From positions 65,149 to 129,148 of the forward strand of contig JAGWBR010000007.1 of the NCBI GenBank assembly GCA_021295785.1: a stretch of DNA of 64,000 nt, in the 5' to 3' direction. The DNA comes from Gemmatimonadota bacterium. Lineage in GTDB: Bacteria; Gemmatimonadota; Gemmatimonadetes; Palauibacterales; Palauibacteraceae. A program made the translations under genes and the position numbers. Below, piece by piece: positions 56,471-64,000 of the stretch. The notes under the pieces were generated by a model. That model had not been told where the DNA came from and ran no database searches. It saw only the letters and a list, made by a program, of their open reading frames with translations. Numbering within the stretch: the first letter of the stretch is position 1; the number at the start of each line of letters is the position of its first letter.

Positions 56471-58306
56471 TTGCACCCCGAACCAACCGAAAAGAGCACC
56501 CTCGCGACCCAGTGGCGCGACACCTTGTGCGGCCGCGTCACCGCCGAACGGGCGGGCCAGGGAATCCGCGTGGCGGGCTGGGTACACCGGCGACGCAACC
56601 TGGGCGGGCTGTACTTCATCGACCTGAGGGACCACGGCGGCCTCCTCCAGGTATCGGTCAGCCCAGACACTTGCCCACCGGAGCTTGTGGAGCTGGTCCG
56701 CGACCTCAACCCGGAGGACGTAATCCAAGTTGAGGGCGCGGTCGCGATGCGGCCCCGGGAGGCCCGCAATCCGGCCATGGCGACCGGGGAAGTCGAGGTA
56801 GCCGCCGCCAAGATCAAGCGGATCACCGAGTCGGAACCGCTGCCGATTCTGGTCTACCAACCCCCCGAAGAGGACCTCCCGTCGGAGGAACTCAGGCTGC
56901 GCCACCGGATCTTGGACCTGCGGCGGCCCGAGATGCAGCACAACCTCCGCCTCCGCCACCGCTCGGCGCAGGCGGTCCGCCGATCCCTCGCGGACGAGGG
57001 ATTCGTCGAAATCGAAACTCCCCTGTTAACCCGGCAGACCCCGGAGGGAGCCCGGGATTACCTGGTGCCCAGCCGGGTTCACAAGGGGCGGTTCTTCGCC
57101 CTGCCGCAGTCGCCGCAACTGTACAAGCAGCTCCTGATGTGTTCGGGGTTCGACAGGTATTTCCAGATCGTCAAGTGCTTGCGCGACGAAGACCTGCGGG
57201 CCGACAGACAGCCGGAATTCACCCAGATCGACATCGAAATGGCCTTTGTCGGCCAGGAAGATGTGTTCCGCGTGGCCGAGAAGATGTTCGCGGCGGTTTG
57301 GGAGGAAGGGGCCGGCGAGGACCTGGCAACCCCCTTCACCCGGATCACCCACGCCGACGCGATGGAGTTCTACGGCTCCGACAGACCTGACCTGCGCATC
57401 CCTTGGCGGATCGCCGACTTCACCGATTTGCTGTCGGGCCGGGGGTTTGGAATTCTCGACGGCGCGGTCAGCGCGGGCGGCCGGGTCCGCGGGGTCGTGG
57501 CCAAGGACGGCGCGTCCCTGTCTCGCAAACGCATTGCACACTACGACGAACTGGCGCGGGAACACGGGGCCAAGGGGGCACTCTGGATGAAGCGGAACCC
57601 GGACGGATGGTCGGGGCCGCCTGCTCGAATCGTCGATGACGAACTGGCGGCCCGTCTGGAACACGAGACGGGAATCGAACCGGGTGACCTCGTATGGTTG
57701 ATGGCAGGGCCGGACCACCTGATCTTGCCGGCGCTGGGCGCGCTGCGGCTGGCCTCGGCGAGGGAGCTCGGCGCGGTGGACAAGTCAGAGAGCCGCTGGG
57801 CCTGGATCACGGAATTTCCCCTGTTCCTGCCCGATGAGGAGACAGGCAGTCCCGTCCCCGCGCAGCACCCCTTCACCATGCCCCTTGACCCCGACCCCGA
57901 GCGCCTGCGGGACGACCCGCTCTCGGTAAAGGCGGTGGCGTACGACGTGGTGTGCAACGGCATGGAGTTCGCGAGCGGCAGTATCCGGTGCCACCTTTCC
58001 GAGACGCAGCGTGCGATCCTCTCGACGATGGGGTTGAATGACGAAGAGATCGAAGCCCGTTTCGGTTTCTTGCTGGAGGCGTTCCGGTACGGCGCACCCC
58101 CGCACGGGGGGTTCGCGGCGGGATTCGACCGGATGATCGCGGTGATGGCCGGGGCCGAGTCGATACGCGACGTTATAGCTTTCCCCAAAACGGCCGCCGC
58201 CCGCGGATTGATGGAGAGGTCTCCGTCGTTGGTCAGTGCCGACGAGTTGGAAGAACTCGGTATCGACACATCCAAGGCGGAGGCGGATCCCCCGCCGGCT
58301 GGTTAG
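56471..58306 (+). CDS. aspS: Aspartyl-tRNA synthetase
   Basis: RVAGWVHRRRNLGGLYFIDLRDHGGLLQVSV...RLRHRILDLRRPEMQHNLRLRHR...FFALPQSPQLYKQLLMCSGFDRYFQIVKCLRDEDLRADRQPEFTQIDIEM; TTG start. Confidence 0.95.
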   Translation: MHPEPTEKSTLATQWRDTLCGRVTAERAGQGIRVAGWVHRRRNLGGLYFIDLRDHGGLLQVSVSPDTCPPELVELVRDLNPEDVIQVEGAVAMRPREARNPAMATGEVEVAAAKIKRITESEPLPILVYQPPEEDLPSEELRLRHRILDLRRPEMQHNLRLRHRSAQAVRRSLADEGFVEIETPLLTRQTPEGARDYLVPSRVHKGRFFALPQSPQLYKQLLMCSGFDRYFQIVKCLRDEDLRADRQPEFTQIDIEMAFVGQEDVFRVAEKMFAAVWEEGAGEDLATPFTRITHADAMEFYGSDRPDLRIPWRIADFTDLLSGRGFGILDGAVSAGGRVRGVVAKDGASLSRKRIAHYDELAREHGAKGALWMKRNPDGWSGPPARIVDDELAARLEHETGIEPGDLVWLMAGPDHLILPALGALRLASARELGAVDKSESRWAWITEFPLFLPDEETGSPVPAQHPFTMPLDPDPERLRDDPLSVKAVAYDVVCNGMEFASGSIRCHLSETQRAILSTMGLNDEEIEARFGFLLEAFRYGAPPHGGFAAGFDRMIAVMAGAESIRDVIAFPKTAAARGLMERSPSLVSADELEELGIDTSKAEADPPPAG

Positions 58307-58344
58307 GAGCGTGCGGATCTTCGGAGACCACTGGCCATCGGGGC

Positions 58345-58369
58345 GTTGACCGATCGCCAAGCGGTCAAC
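58345..58369. terminator. Hairpin downstream of aspS
   Basis: GTTGACCG-atcgccaag-CGGTCAAC, perfect 8-bp stem; no T tract. Confidence 0.5.
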
Positions 58370-58538
58370 CGCGGGCGCACAGGGCGCGACGGGACACGAG
58401 ACAGGACAGGGAGCTGGTAGGATAGGAAGCCACACTAACGCGGCCGCGGAAAACGGCGGCATCGCGTCGAAGTCACGAGCCGAAATCTCAGAGCGGCGTC
58501 TCGATACCGAGGGCGCGGACCAGCAACTACTGGCGGGC

Positions 58539-59609
58539 GTGAACGACCGGAACCTGATGACCCTGGCCCGGCGCTGCGATGTTCGGGTCGTACTGCGGCG
58601 CGACGAGTTGGTGTTGTCGGGACCCGCCACTTCGGTCGGTCGGGCCGAGGGTGCGGCCCGCCGGATGATCCAGCACGCCCGAATGCGGCGGCACCTGGAT
58701 GTGGCCGACATCGACCGCTTTCTCGCTGCCGGCGGCACTGCCCGTGCCGGCCTCGCCGGGGCGGGCGTAACTCCCAGACGGGGCAGGGCGGGGAGCACGG
58801 GCGCACCGGCCAGGCCCGGACGAGCGCTATCCCAACAGAGCTCCCGGAGACAGTCGGAGGCGAAGGCAAGGGCCAAGACCGGCGCCAAAACACGAAGCAA
58901 CAGGGCGCACGACCATCCCGACGGCAACCAGCCGGAGGTGGCCCTGCCCGGTGCGCGCCGTGTTATCCGGCCCAAGTCCCAGGGCCAGGCGCAGTACATG
59001 GAAGCGATCCGCAACCACGACATTGTGGTGGGGTTTGGCCCGGCAGGCACGGGGAAGACATATCTCGCGGTGGCGATGGCGCTTGAAGCCCTGAACCGCA
59101 GCCGCGTTCGGCGGATCGTCCTCACCCGGCCCGCCGTCGAAGCCGGCGAAGCGCTGGGGTTCTTGCCCGGCGACATCCAGGAGAAGGTGGACCCGTATCT
59201 GCGCCCGCTATACGATGCTCTCAAAGACATGATGCCGCGCGACCGGATGCGCCGCGCCATTGAGGGGCAGGCAATAGAAGTCGCGCCGCTCGCCTACATG
59301 CGCGGGCGGACCCTGTCCGACGCGTTCATCATTTTGGACGAAGCGCAGAATTCCACCACGGCCCAGATGAAGATGTTCCTGACCCGGCTGGGGCTGAATT
59401 CCCGGGCAGTGATCACCGGAGATTCGACCCAGGTGGACCTTCCCAACCGTCGTCATTCGGGCCTGCTGGACATTGAGCGGGTCCTGGCCGGCGTCGACGG
59501 GATCGAATTCTGTTATATGGATGACGCGGATGTTGTTCGGCACCATTTGGTCCGCCGGATTATTCACGCGTACGACCAGGCAGAGCAGTCGGACAAGAGC
59601 CAGCCGTGA
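58539..59609 (+). CDS. phoH: PhoH-family ATPase
   Basis: [82 protein letters not shown]. Confidence 0.93.
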   Translation: MNDRNLMTLARRCDVRVVLRRDELVLSGPATSVGRAEGAARRMIQHARMRRHLDVADIDRFLAAGGTARAGLAGAGVTPRRGRAGSTGAPARPGRALSQQSSRRQSEAKARAKTGAKTRSNRAHDHPDGNQPEVALPGARRVIRPKSQGQAQYMEAIRNHDIVVGFGPAGTGKTYLAVAMALEALNRSRVRRIVLTRPAVEAGEALGFLPGDIQEKVDPYLRPLYDALKDMMPRDRMRRAIEGQAIEVAPLAYMRGRTLSDAFIILDEAQNSTTAQMKMFLTRLGLNSRAVITGDSTQVDLPNRRHSGLLDIERVLAGVDGIEFCYMDDADVVRHHLVRRIIHAYDQAEQSDKSQP

Positions 59610-62113
59610 GCCCCGGGCCGAATCGCACTCGCGTGCTGGAGCAACTGGCTGATACGGCGGCGGTTCGGTGGCTCAGGGTCAGGCTGCGGGCGACCCGAAG
59701 GGAGCCGGTCACCACCGCGGAGGCGTTCGTACATCACGGGTACCGCGCCGTCCTGGTGTTGGCGGTGGCGATCTGGGCACCCATCGTGTTTCCCGACCAG
59801 TCGGGGCCCGGATTCCTCAACCTCCAGCCGGGTGACGTCGCGGTGGAGACGGTCAACGCCTCTTTCCGGTTCGTGGTCCCCAAGGACGAAGAGCAGCTGG
59901 CGAGCGACCAGCGCGATGCCGAAGCCGGGGTGCTCCCGATTGTCTCGTTCAATCCGGCCTTGGTGGACTCGGCGCTGTTGGCCTACGAGACACTGATGGC
60001 GTCGGTGGCGACCGCGGTCGACAGCGGCACGGCCCGGGCCATTGCCGATGAGGCCGATCGGGAGGGGGTGCTGGCTGCAGCCCGCGGTGCAGTCGGCGAC
60101 ACCCTGGCGGCCCACGGTCTCACGGTGGTCGAGGTCGACATCGACTACGTCATGGACCCGCGGGGCCGGAACGAACTGGCCGAAGAACTGACAGAGGCCC
60201 TTGGCGGGCTTCGGGCCGGGGTGATGCGAAGCGGCGACCTGGAAGGTCTGCAGACCGCGGGCGTGGTGGTCCGCGAGGTCCTGGGGGAAGGGGAGGAACC
60301 CGACCTGTCAGGCTCCGGCGACGACTTCCGCCCGATCGACGATATCCCGCTGATGTCGGCGTTCTACCAAGAGGCCAACGAGGCTGCCCGCGGCGAGTTG
60401 CCGCCGTCGGGGCTCAGGTTGTTCTCGCAGCTGTTGGTGCAGGCCGAGCCGACCCTTCAGCTGGACTCGGATGCGACAAGGCTTGAGCGCGAAGCGGCGC
60501 GGGCCGCCGTGCCCCGCATTGCGGGAACGGTCCTGCGGGACCAGAGGATCATCACCGAGAACCGGCGCATCGACAACCTGGCCTACCAGCGTCTGATGGC
60601 CTACCAGGCCGAACTCTCGGAACGAGGTTTGGCGACCGCACCCCTGACCCGCGAGTTGGGCCTTTCGGCAATTGTGGCGGCGGGGTTGCTGATCTTGCTG
60701 GTGGCGATGTATCGCTACAGGCTCGACGTATACCAGAGCCCGCGGAGCTTCGCCGCGCTGATGGCCGTATTCGCGGCCGTTCTTGCCGGGGCCGGTGTTG
60801 TGGCGGCGGTCGACGCCCCGGTTTCTCTGATTCCCGTAGCCCTTGCCGGCCTCACGATAGCCGCGCTCTACGACGGCATGCTGGCTCTGTTGAGCGTGGC
60901 ATGCCTGGCGCTCATCCTCTTGGCGCTGCCGGCGGCGCCCGGCCCCGAGGTACCGCTCAACGCGTTGGTTGCGGGGTCCGCCGCGGCGCTGGCGGCGCGC
61001 GCCCCGCCAACTCGTAGTCAAAGCTGGAAGGTGATGGCCGTGATCGCCGGGAGCCATGCCGTTATCGCCCTTTGCCTGTTCTTGGGAGAGGCGGTGGGAC
61101 TGCAGGGCTCCGTGTCGGTGATTGGCTGGGGCGTGGTGAGCGCGGTACTGTGCACCACGCTGGCCCTGGCGGCCGTGATCCCCGCGCTGGAGCAGTTCAC
61201 CGGCCGGGTCACCGACCAGACTCTGCTGGAACTCTCCAACATGAACCGGCCCCTGCTCCGGCGCTTGGCGCGGGAGGCACCGGGCACCTATTCGCACTCG
61301 ATCAACTTGGCCAACCTCGTCGAGGCGGCGTGCGAGGGAATCGGGGCCAATCCCATCCTCGGCCGGGTAGGAGCTTATTACCACGACATCGGGAAGCTGA
61401 AACGCCCGCAGTATTTCGTGGAGAACCAGCCGCGCGGCCTGAACCCCCACGACCGCCTCACGCCGTGGCAGAGCGCCGAGATTCTCAAGGCCCACGTGCG
61501 GGACGGTGTAGCTATGGCCCAAGAGGAGGGGGTGCCCGAAAAGCTCCAGGACTTCATTCGCGAGCACCACGGTACCCAGCCGATCCGGTTTTTCTTGCAG
61601 CGGGCGCGGGAACAGACCGACGGCCCGCCGGCCGAACTTTGGGATTTTTCTTACCCGGGGCCGAAACCGCAGAGTCGCGAAACGGCCGTGGCCATGCTGG
61701 GCGACGCGGTCGAGGCGGCGTCCCGCACACTCCGGGCACCGAATCCCGAGACGATCCGTGACCTGATCAGCGGTCTGTTCCAAGACCGGATCCAGTGGGG
61801 GGAACTCGACGAGTGCGGCCTGACCCAACGGGACATCAAAATCGTTCAGCGGGAATTCGCCCGTACCCTGACAGGCCTGTTTCACCACCGCATTGACTAT
61901 CCTTCGCTCAGACGGCCCGAGGCGCCCGAGCCGGGCGGGTCGAGGGCCGGTGGCTCAGGGGGCGGAACAGAGGGCGAAATCGCGGACGGACCGGGCACCG
62001 ACAGTCGCCTGAAGGCACTGCAGATGACGATTGGCCTGACCCAGGCGGCCCACGGGGACACGGGTCCCGCCCCGAAGGTCGCCGCCAAGACCACCAACGC
62101 AGAGCCGGAGTAG
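59606..62113 (+). CDS. 7TM receptor with intracellular HD hydrolase domain (PgpH-like)
   Basis: N-terminal extracellular region, multi-TM segment, then HD region [61 protein letters not shown]...FIREHHGT. Confidence 0.9.
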   Translation: MSPGPNRTRVLEQLADTAAVRWLRVRLRATRREPVTTAEAFVHHGYRAVLVLAVAIWAPIVFPDQSGPGFLNLQPGDVAVETVNASFRFVVPKDEEQLASDQRDAEAGVLPIVSFNPALVDSALLAYETLMASVATAVDSGTARAIADEADREGVLAAARGAVGDTLAAHGLTVVEVDIDYVMDPRGRNELAEELTEALGGLRAGVMRSGDLEGLQTAGVVVREVLGEGEEPDLSGSGDDFRPIDDIPLMSAFYQEANEAARGELPPSGLRLFSQLLVQAEPTLQLDSDATRLEREAARAAVPRIAGTVLRDQRIITENRRIDNLAYQRLMAYQAELSERGLATAPLTRELGLSAIVAAGLLILLVAMYRYRLDVYQSPRSFAALMAVFAAVLAGAGVVAAVDAPVSLIPVALAGLTIAALYDGMLALLSVACLALILLALPAAPGPEVPLNALVAGSAAALAARAPPTRSQSWKVMAVIAGSHAVIALCLFLGEAVGLQGSVSVIGWGVVSAVLCTTLALAAVIPALEQFTGRVTDQTLLELSNMNRPLLRRLAREAPGTYSHSINLANLVEAACEGIGANPILGRVGAYYHDIGKLKRPQYFVENQPRGLNPHDRLTPWQSAEILKAHVRDGVAMAQEEGVPEKLQDFIREHHGTQPIRFFLQRAREQTDGPPAELWDFSYPGPKPQSRETAVAMLGDAVEAASRTLRAPNPETIRDLISGLFQDRIQWGELDECGLTQRDIKIVQREFARTLTGLFHHRIDYPSLRRPEAPEPGGSRAGGSGGGTEGEIADGPGTDSRLKALQMTIGLTQAAHGDTGPAPKVAAKTTNAEPE

Positions 62114-62135
62114 GGCCGCGATCGACAGATCCGGC

Positions 62136-62582
62136 TTGCCAGCCCTCCAGGTAGCGACCGATGGCCTGGGCGAGCCGCCGGGCCAAGAGCGTCTTGAACG
62201 GGTCGAACGGGCGGCCAGAGCGGCGCTGGCCTGTCAGTTGAACCCCGAAACGGGTGGGGAGCACCCGCTGGATTCGGTGGTGGTGACTCTGGTGGGGCCG
62301 GCCCGCATGCAGGAGGTCAACCGGCAGTTCCACGGGGTGGATGCGCCCACCGACGTGCTGGCGTTCAGGCTGGACGGACCCGAGGCGACAATCGGCGACG
62401 TGTATGTGTGTCCCGATATCGCGTCCGGGGCCCCCTCCCCCCTGACCGAGGAGCTGATGAGGCTGGCGATTCACGGCGTTCTGCACGCGCGCGGGCTCGC
62501 GCACCCCGAAACGGCGCGGTCGCGGTGGACATCCGAGATGTTTCGTCTCCAGGAGGCGGTCCTGGCGGGCGTGGTCCTTTGA
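62136..62582 (+). CDS. ybeY: Endoribonuclease YbeY
   Basis: VNRQFHGVDAPTDVLAFRLDGPEATIGDVYVCPDIA...LMRLAIHGVLHARGLAHPETARSRWTSEMFRLQE; follows the phoH/pgpH order. Confidence 0.85.
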   Translation: MPALQVATDGLGEPPGQERLERVERAARAALACQLNPETGGEHPLDSVVVTLVGPARMQEVNRQFHGVDAPTDVLAFRLDGPEATIGDVYVCPDIASGAPSPLTEELMRLAIHGVLHARGLAHPETARSRWTSEMFRLQEAVLAGVVL

Positions 62583-62608
62583 GTCCGAGGGAACGGTAAA
62601 TTTCGGGC

Positions 62609-63964
62609 ATGTCCGAACACGCCGAGACCCTCCGCCACGCCGAGATTGAACGGATCCGCCAACTGCTGGTGGCCGAACGGTCCGACCAGCTTGTCGAGCG
62701 CCTCAGCGATCTACATGCCAGCGACGTCGCGGACATTGTCGAGCACCTTGACGAGGACGAACGGCGCTGCCTGATGGAGGTCTTGCCGGCCGAAGTAGCA
62801 TCCGAGGCCCTGTCCGAGATGGAAGACGAAGAGAGCCCGGGCGAACTACTGGCCAGCCTCCCCCCTGACACGATCGCCGCGGTCGTTGAGGAACTTGCCG
62901 ACGACGATGCCGCGGACCTGATCGGGGAGCTGGAAGACGAAGACCGGGAGCGGGTTCTTGAGTCCGTAGTGGCCCCCGAAGAAATCCGTGAGCTGCTGGA
63001 ATTTCCCGAGGATTCGGCCGGCGGCATCATGACACGCGAGATCGTGTCGGTTCCGCTAGGCTTCACCGCCTCCCAGGCCAGGGCCCGGTACCGGCAGTTC
63101 GCGGCGGATGCTGAAGACCTGTACACCATTTTTGTGGTGGACCCCGAGGGCAGGCTCCGCGGGTTGATCACCCTTCGGGATCTGATGATGGAATCTCCCG
63201 GATCCGCGGTCGCGGAGTTCCTCCAACAACCTCTGGCGGTGGCCGACGTCAACATGGACCAGGAAGAAGCGGTCCGGCTGCTGTCCCGCTACAACGTGCC
63301 CTCGGTCCCGGTTGTGGACGACCGGGGCGAACTGCTGGGTTGCATCACCTTTGACGACGCGCTGGACATCGTTGAAGCCGAAGGCACCGAAGACATGCTC
63401 CGCTTCGCGTCGGTGTCGGAAGAAGAGGGGCTGCGGGCGGGCGCCGTGTCCGCGGTGAAGAGCCGGCTTCCGTGGCTGGCCGTCAACGCGGCGACCCTGT
63501 CGGCGGCGGCGTTCGTTGTGTGGTTCTACGAAGACACCATTGCGCAGCTTGCGGTTCTGGCCGCTGCGATGCCGGTCATCGCTGGGTTGGGCGGAAACGC
63601 GGGCACTCAGGCACTGGCCGTGACGATCCGGCGAATAGCGCTGGCTCACGAATCCCCCTCCGAACGGTGGGGCGCGGTTGCGAAGGAACTCTTGGTGGGG
63701 GTAGTCAACGGATTCCTGATAGGTGCCCTGGTTGCCGTGGTCGCCCTGGCCCTGCCCAGTACGGGGCCGGCCTTCGGTGCGGTGGTCATGGTCGCCATGT
63801 GGGTCAACCTGGTCGTGGCTTCCACGCTGGGGGCCTTTTTCCCGATCGTGCTGGAACGGTTGGGGATAGACCCGGCAGTGGCTTCGTCGATTTTCGTGAC
63901 CACCTTCACGGACCTTCTCGGGTTCCTGCTGCTGCTGGGACTGGCCACGCGATTCCTGATATGA
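62609..63964 (+). CDS. mgtE: Magnesium transporter MgtE
   Basis: MgtE N-domain repeats, tandem CBS domains, RLPWLAVNAATLSAAAFVVWFYEDTIAQLAVLAAAMPVIAGLGGNAGTQALAVTIRRIAL. Confidence 0.93.
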   Translation: MSEHAETLRHAEIERIRQLLVAERSDQLVERLSDLHASDVADIVEHLDEDERRCLMEVLPAEVASEALSEMEDEESPGELLASLPPDTIAAVVEELADDDAADLIGELEDEDRERVLESVVAPEEIRELLEFPEDSAGGIMTREIVSVPLGFTASQARARYRQFAADAEDLYTIFVVDPEGRLRGLITLRDLMMESPGSAVAEFLQQPLAVADVNMDQEEAVRLLSRYNVPSVPVVDDRGELLGCITFDDALDIVEAEGTEDMLRFASVSEEEGLRAGAVSAVKSRLPWLAVNAATLSAAAFVVWFYEDTIAQLAVLAAAMPVIAGLGGNAGTQALAVTIRRIALAHESPSERWGAVAKELLVGVVNGFLIGALVAVVALALPSTGPAFGAVVMVAMWVNLVVASTLGAFFPIVLERLGIDPAVASSIFVTTFTDLLGFLLLLGLATRFLI

Positions 63965-64000
63965 CCGTCGCCGCGCCCTTTGCCCAACTGGCGAAACGCA
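63961..64000 (+). CDS. Partial CDS (N-terminus only), unidentified
   Basis: ATGA overlap with the mgtE stop; MTVAAPFAQLAKR... open to the window edge. Confidence 0.35.
   Translation, partial: MTVAAPFAQLAKR

Noticed and set aside
57785-59260. 491-aa minus-strand ORF
   Set aside because: Antisense to aspS and phoH; Arg/Ser/Pro-rich low-complexity shadow translation.
60308-61888. 526-aa minus-strand ORF
   Set aside because: Antisense to the PgpH-like gene; His/Gln/Arg-rich shadow translation.

Overview
The window is a high-GC bacterial chromosome segment made up mostly of housekeeping genes. The TonB/carboxypeptidase-regulatory proteins and the gene content suggest a Gemmatimonadota-like or related lineage; this is inference only. 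Recognisable loci: ahcY, rplS, rnhB, feoA/feoB, a class V aminotransferase, a Cys/Met-metabolism PLP enzyme, an M14 peptidase, mazG, alr, miaB, comEC, fbp, a TonB-dependent receptor, a 5'-nucleotidase, the purF-L-Q-S-C-B block, an HtrA-type protease, truA, trpD, lexA, trpC-F-B-A, an NFACT/RqcH protein, rlmN, aspS, phoH, a PgpH-like HD protein, ybeY and mgtE. There are two tRNAs, Pro(GGG) and Lys(TTT). The ORF track misses a minus-strand Ig-like repeat lipoprotein at 1-1358, which runs off the window edge. The main unusual signal is a short interspersed palindrome, consensus GACGTTYCCGCGGRAACGTC. About 19 clear copies plus 2 degenerate ones lie between positions 440 and 47720, and I saw none in the last 16 kb. 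Most copies sit inside conserved genes, open in all six frames, and are translated as DV(S/P)A(G/E)T(S/F), TFPRER or RSRGN. In fbp and purQ they coincide with extra residues relative to the remembered family sequence, resembling the Rickettsia palindromic elements but with a different sequence. Other signals: a stand-alone SAP-domain protein with a FokI-like nuclease motif, an in-frame 5' tandem duplication in a thioesterase gene, a nested hairpin region between divergent feoA and feoB, 11-bp-spaced repeats upstream of lexA, and G/P/R-rich loop insertions in trp-pathway enzymes and Alr.
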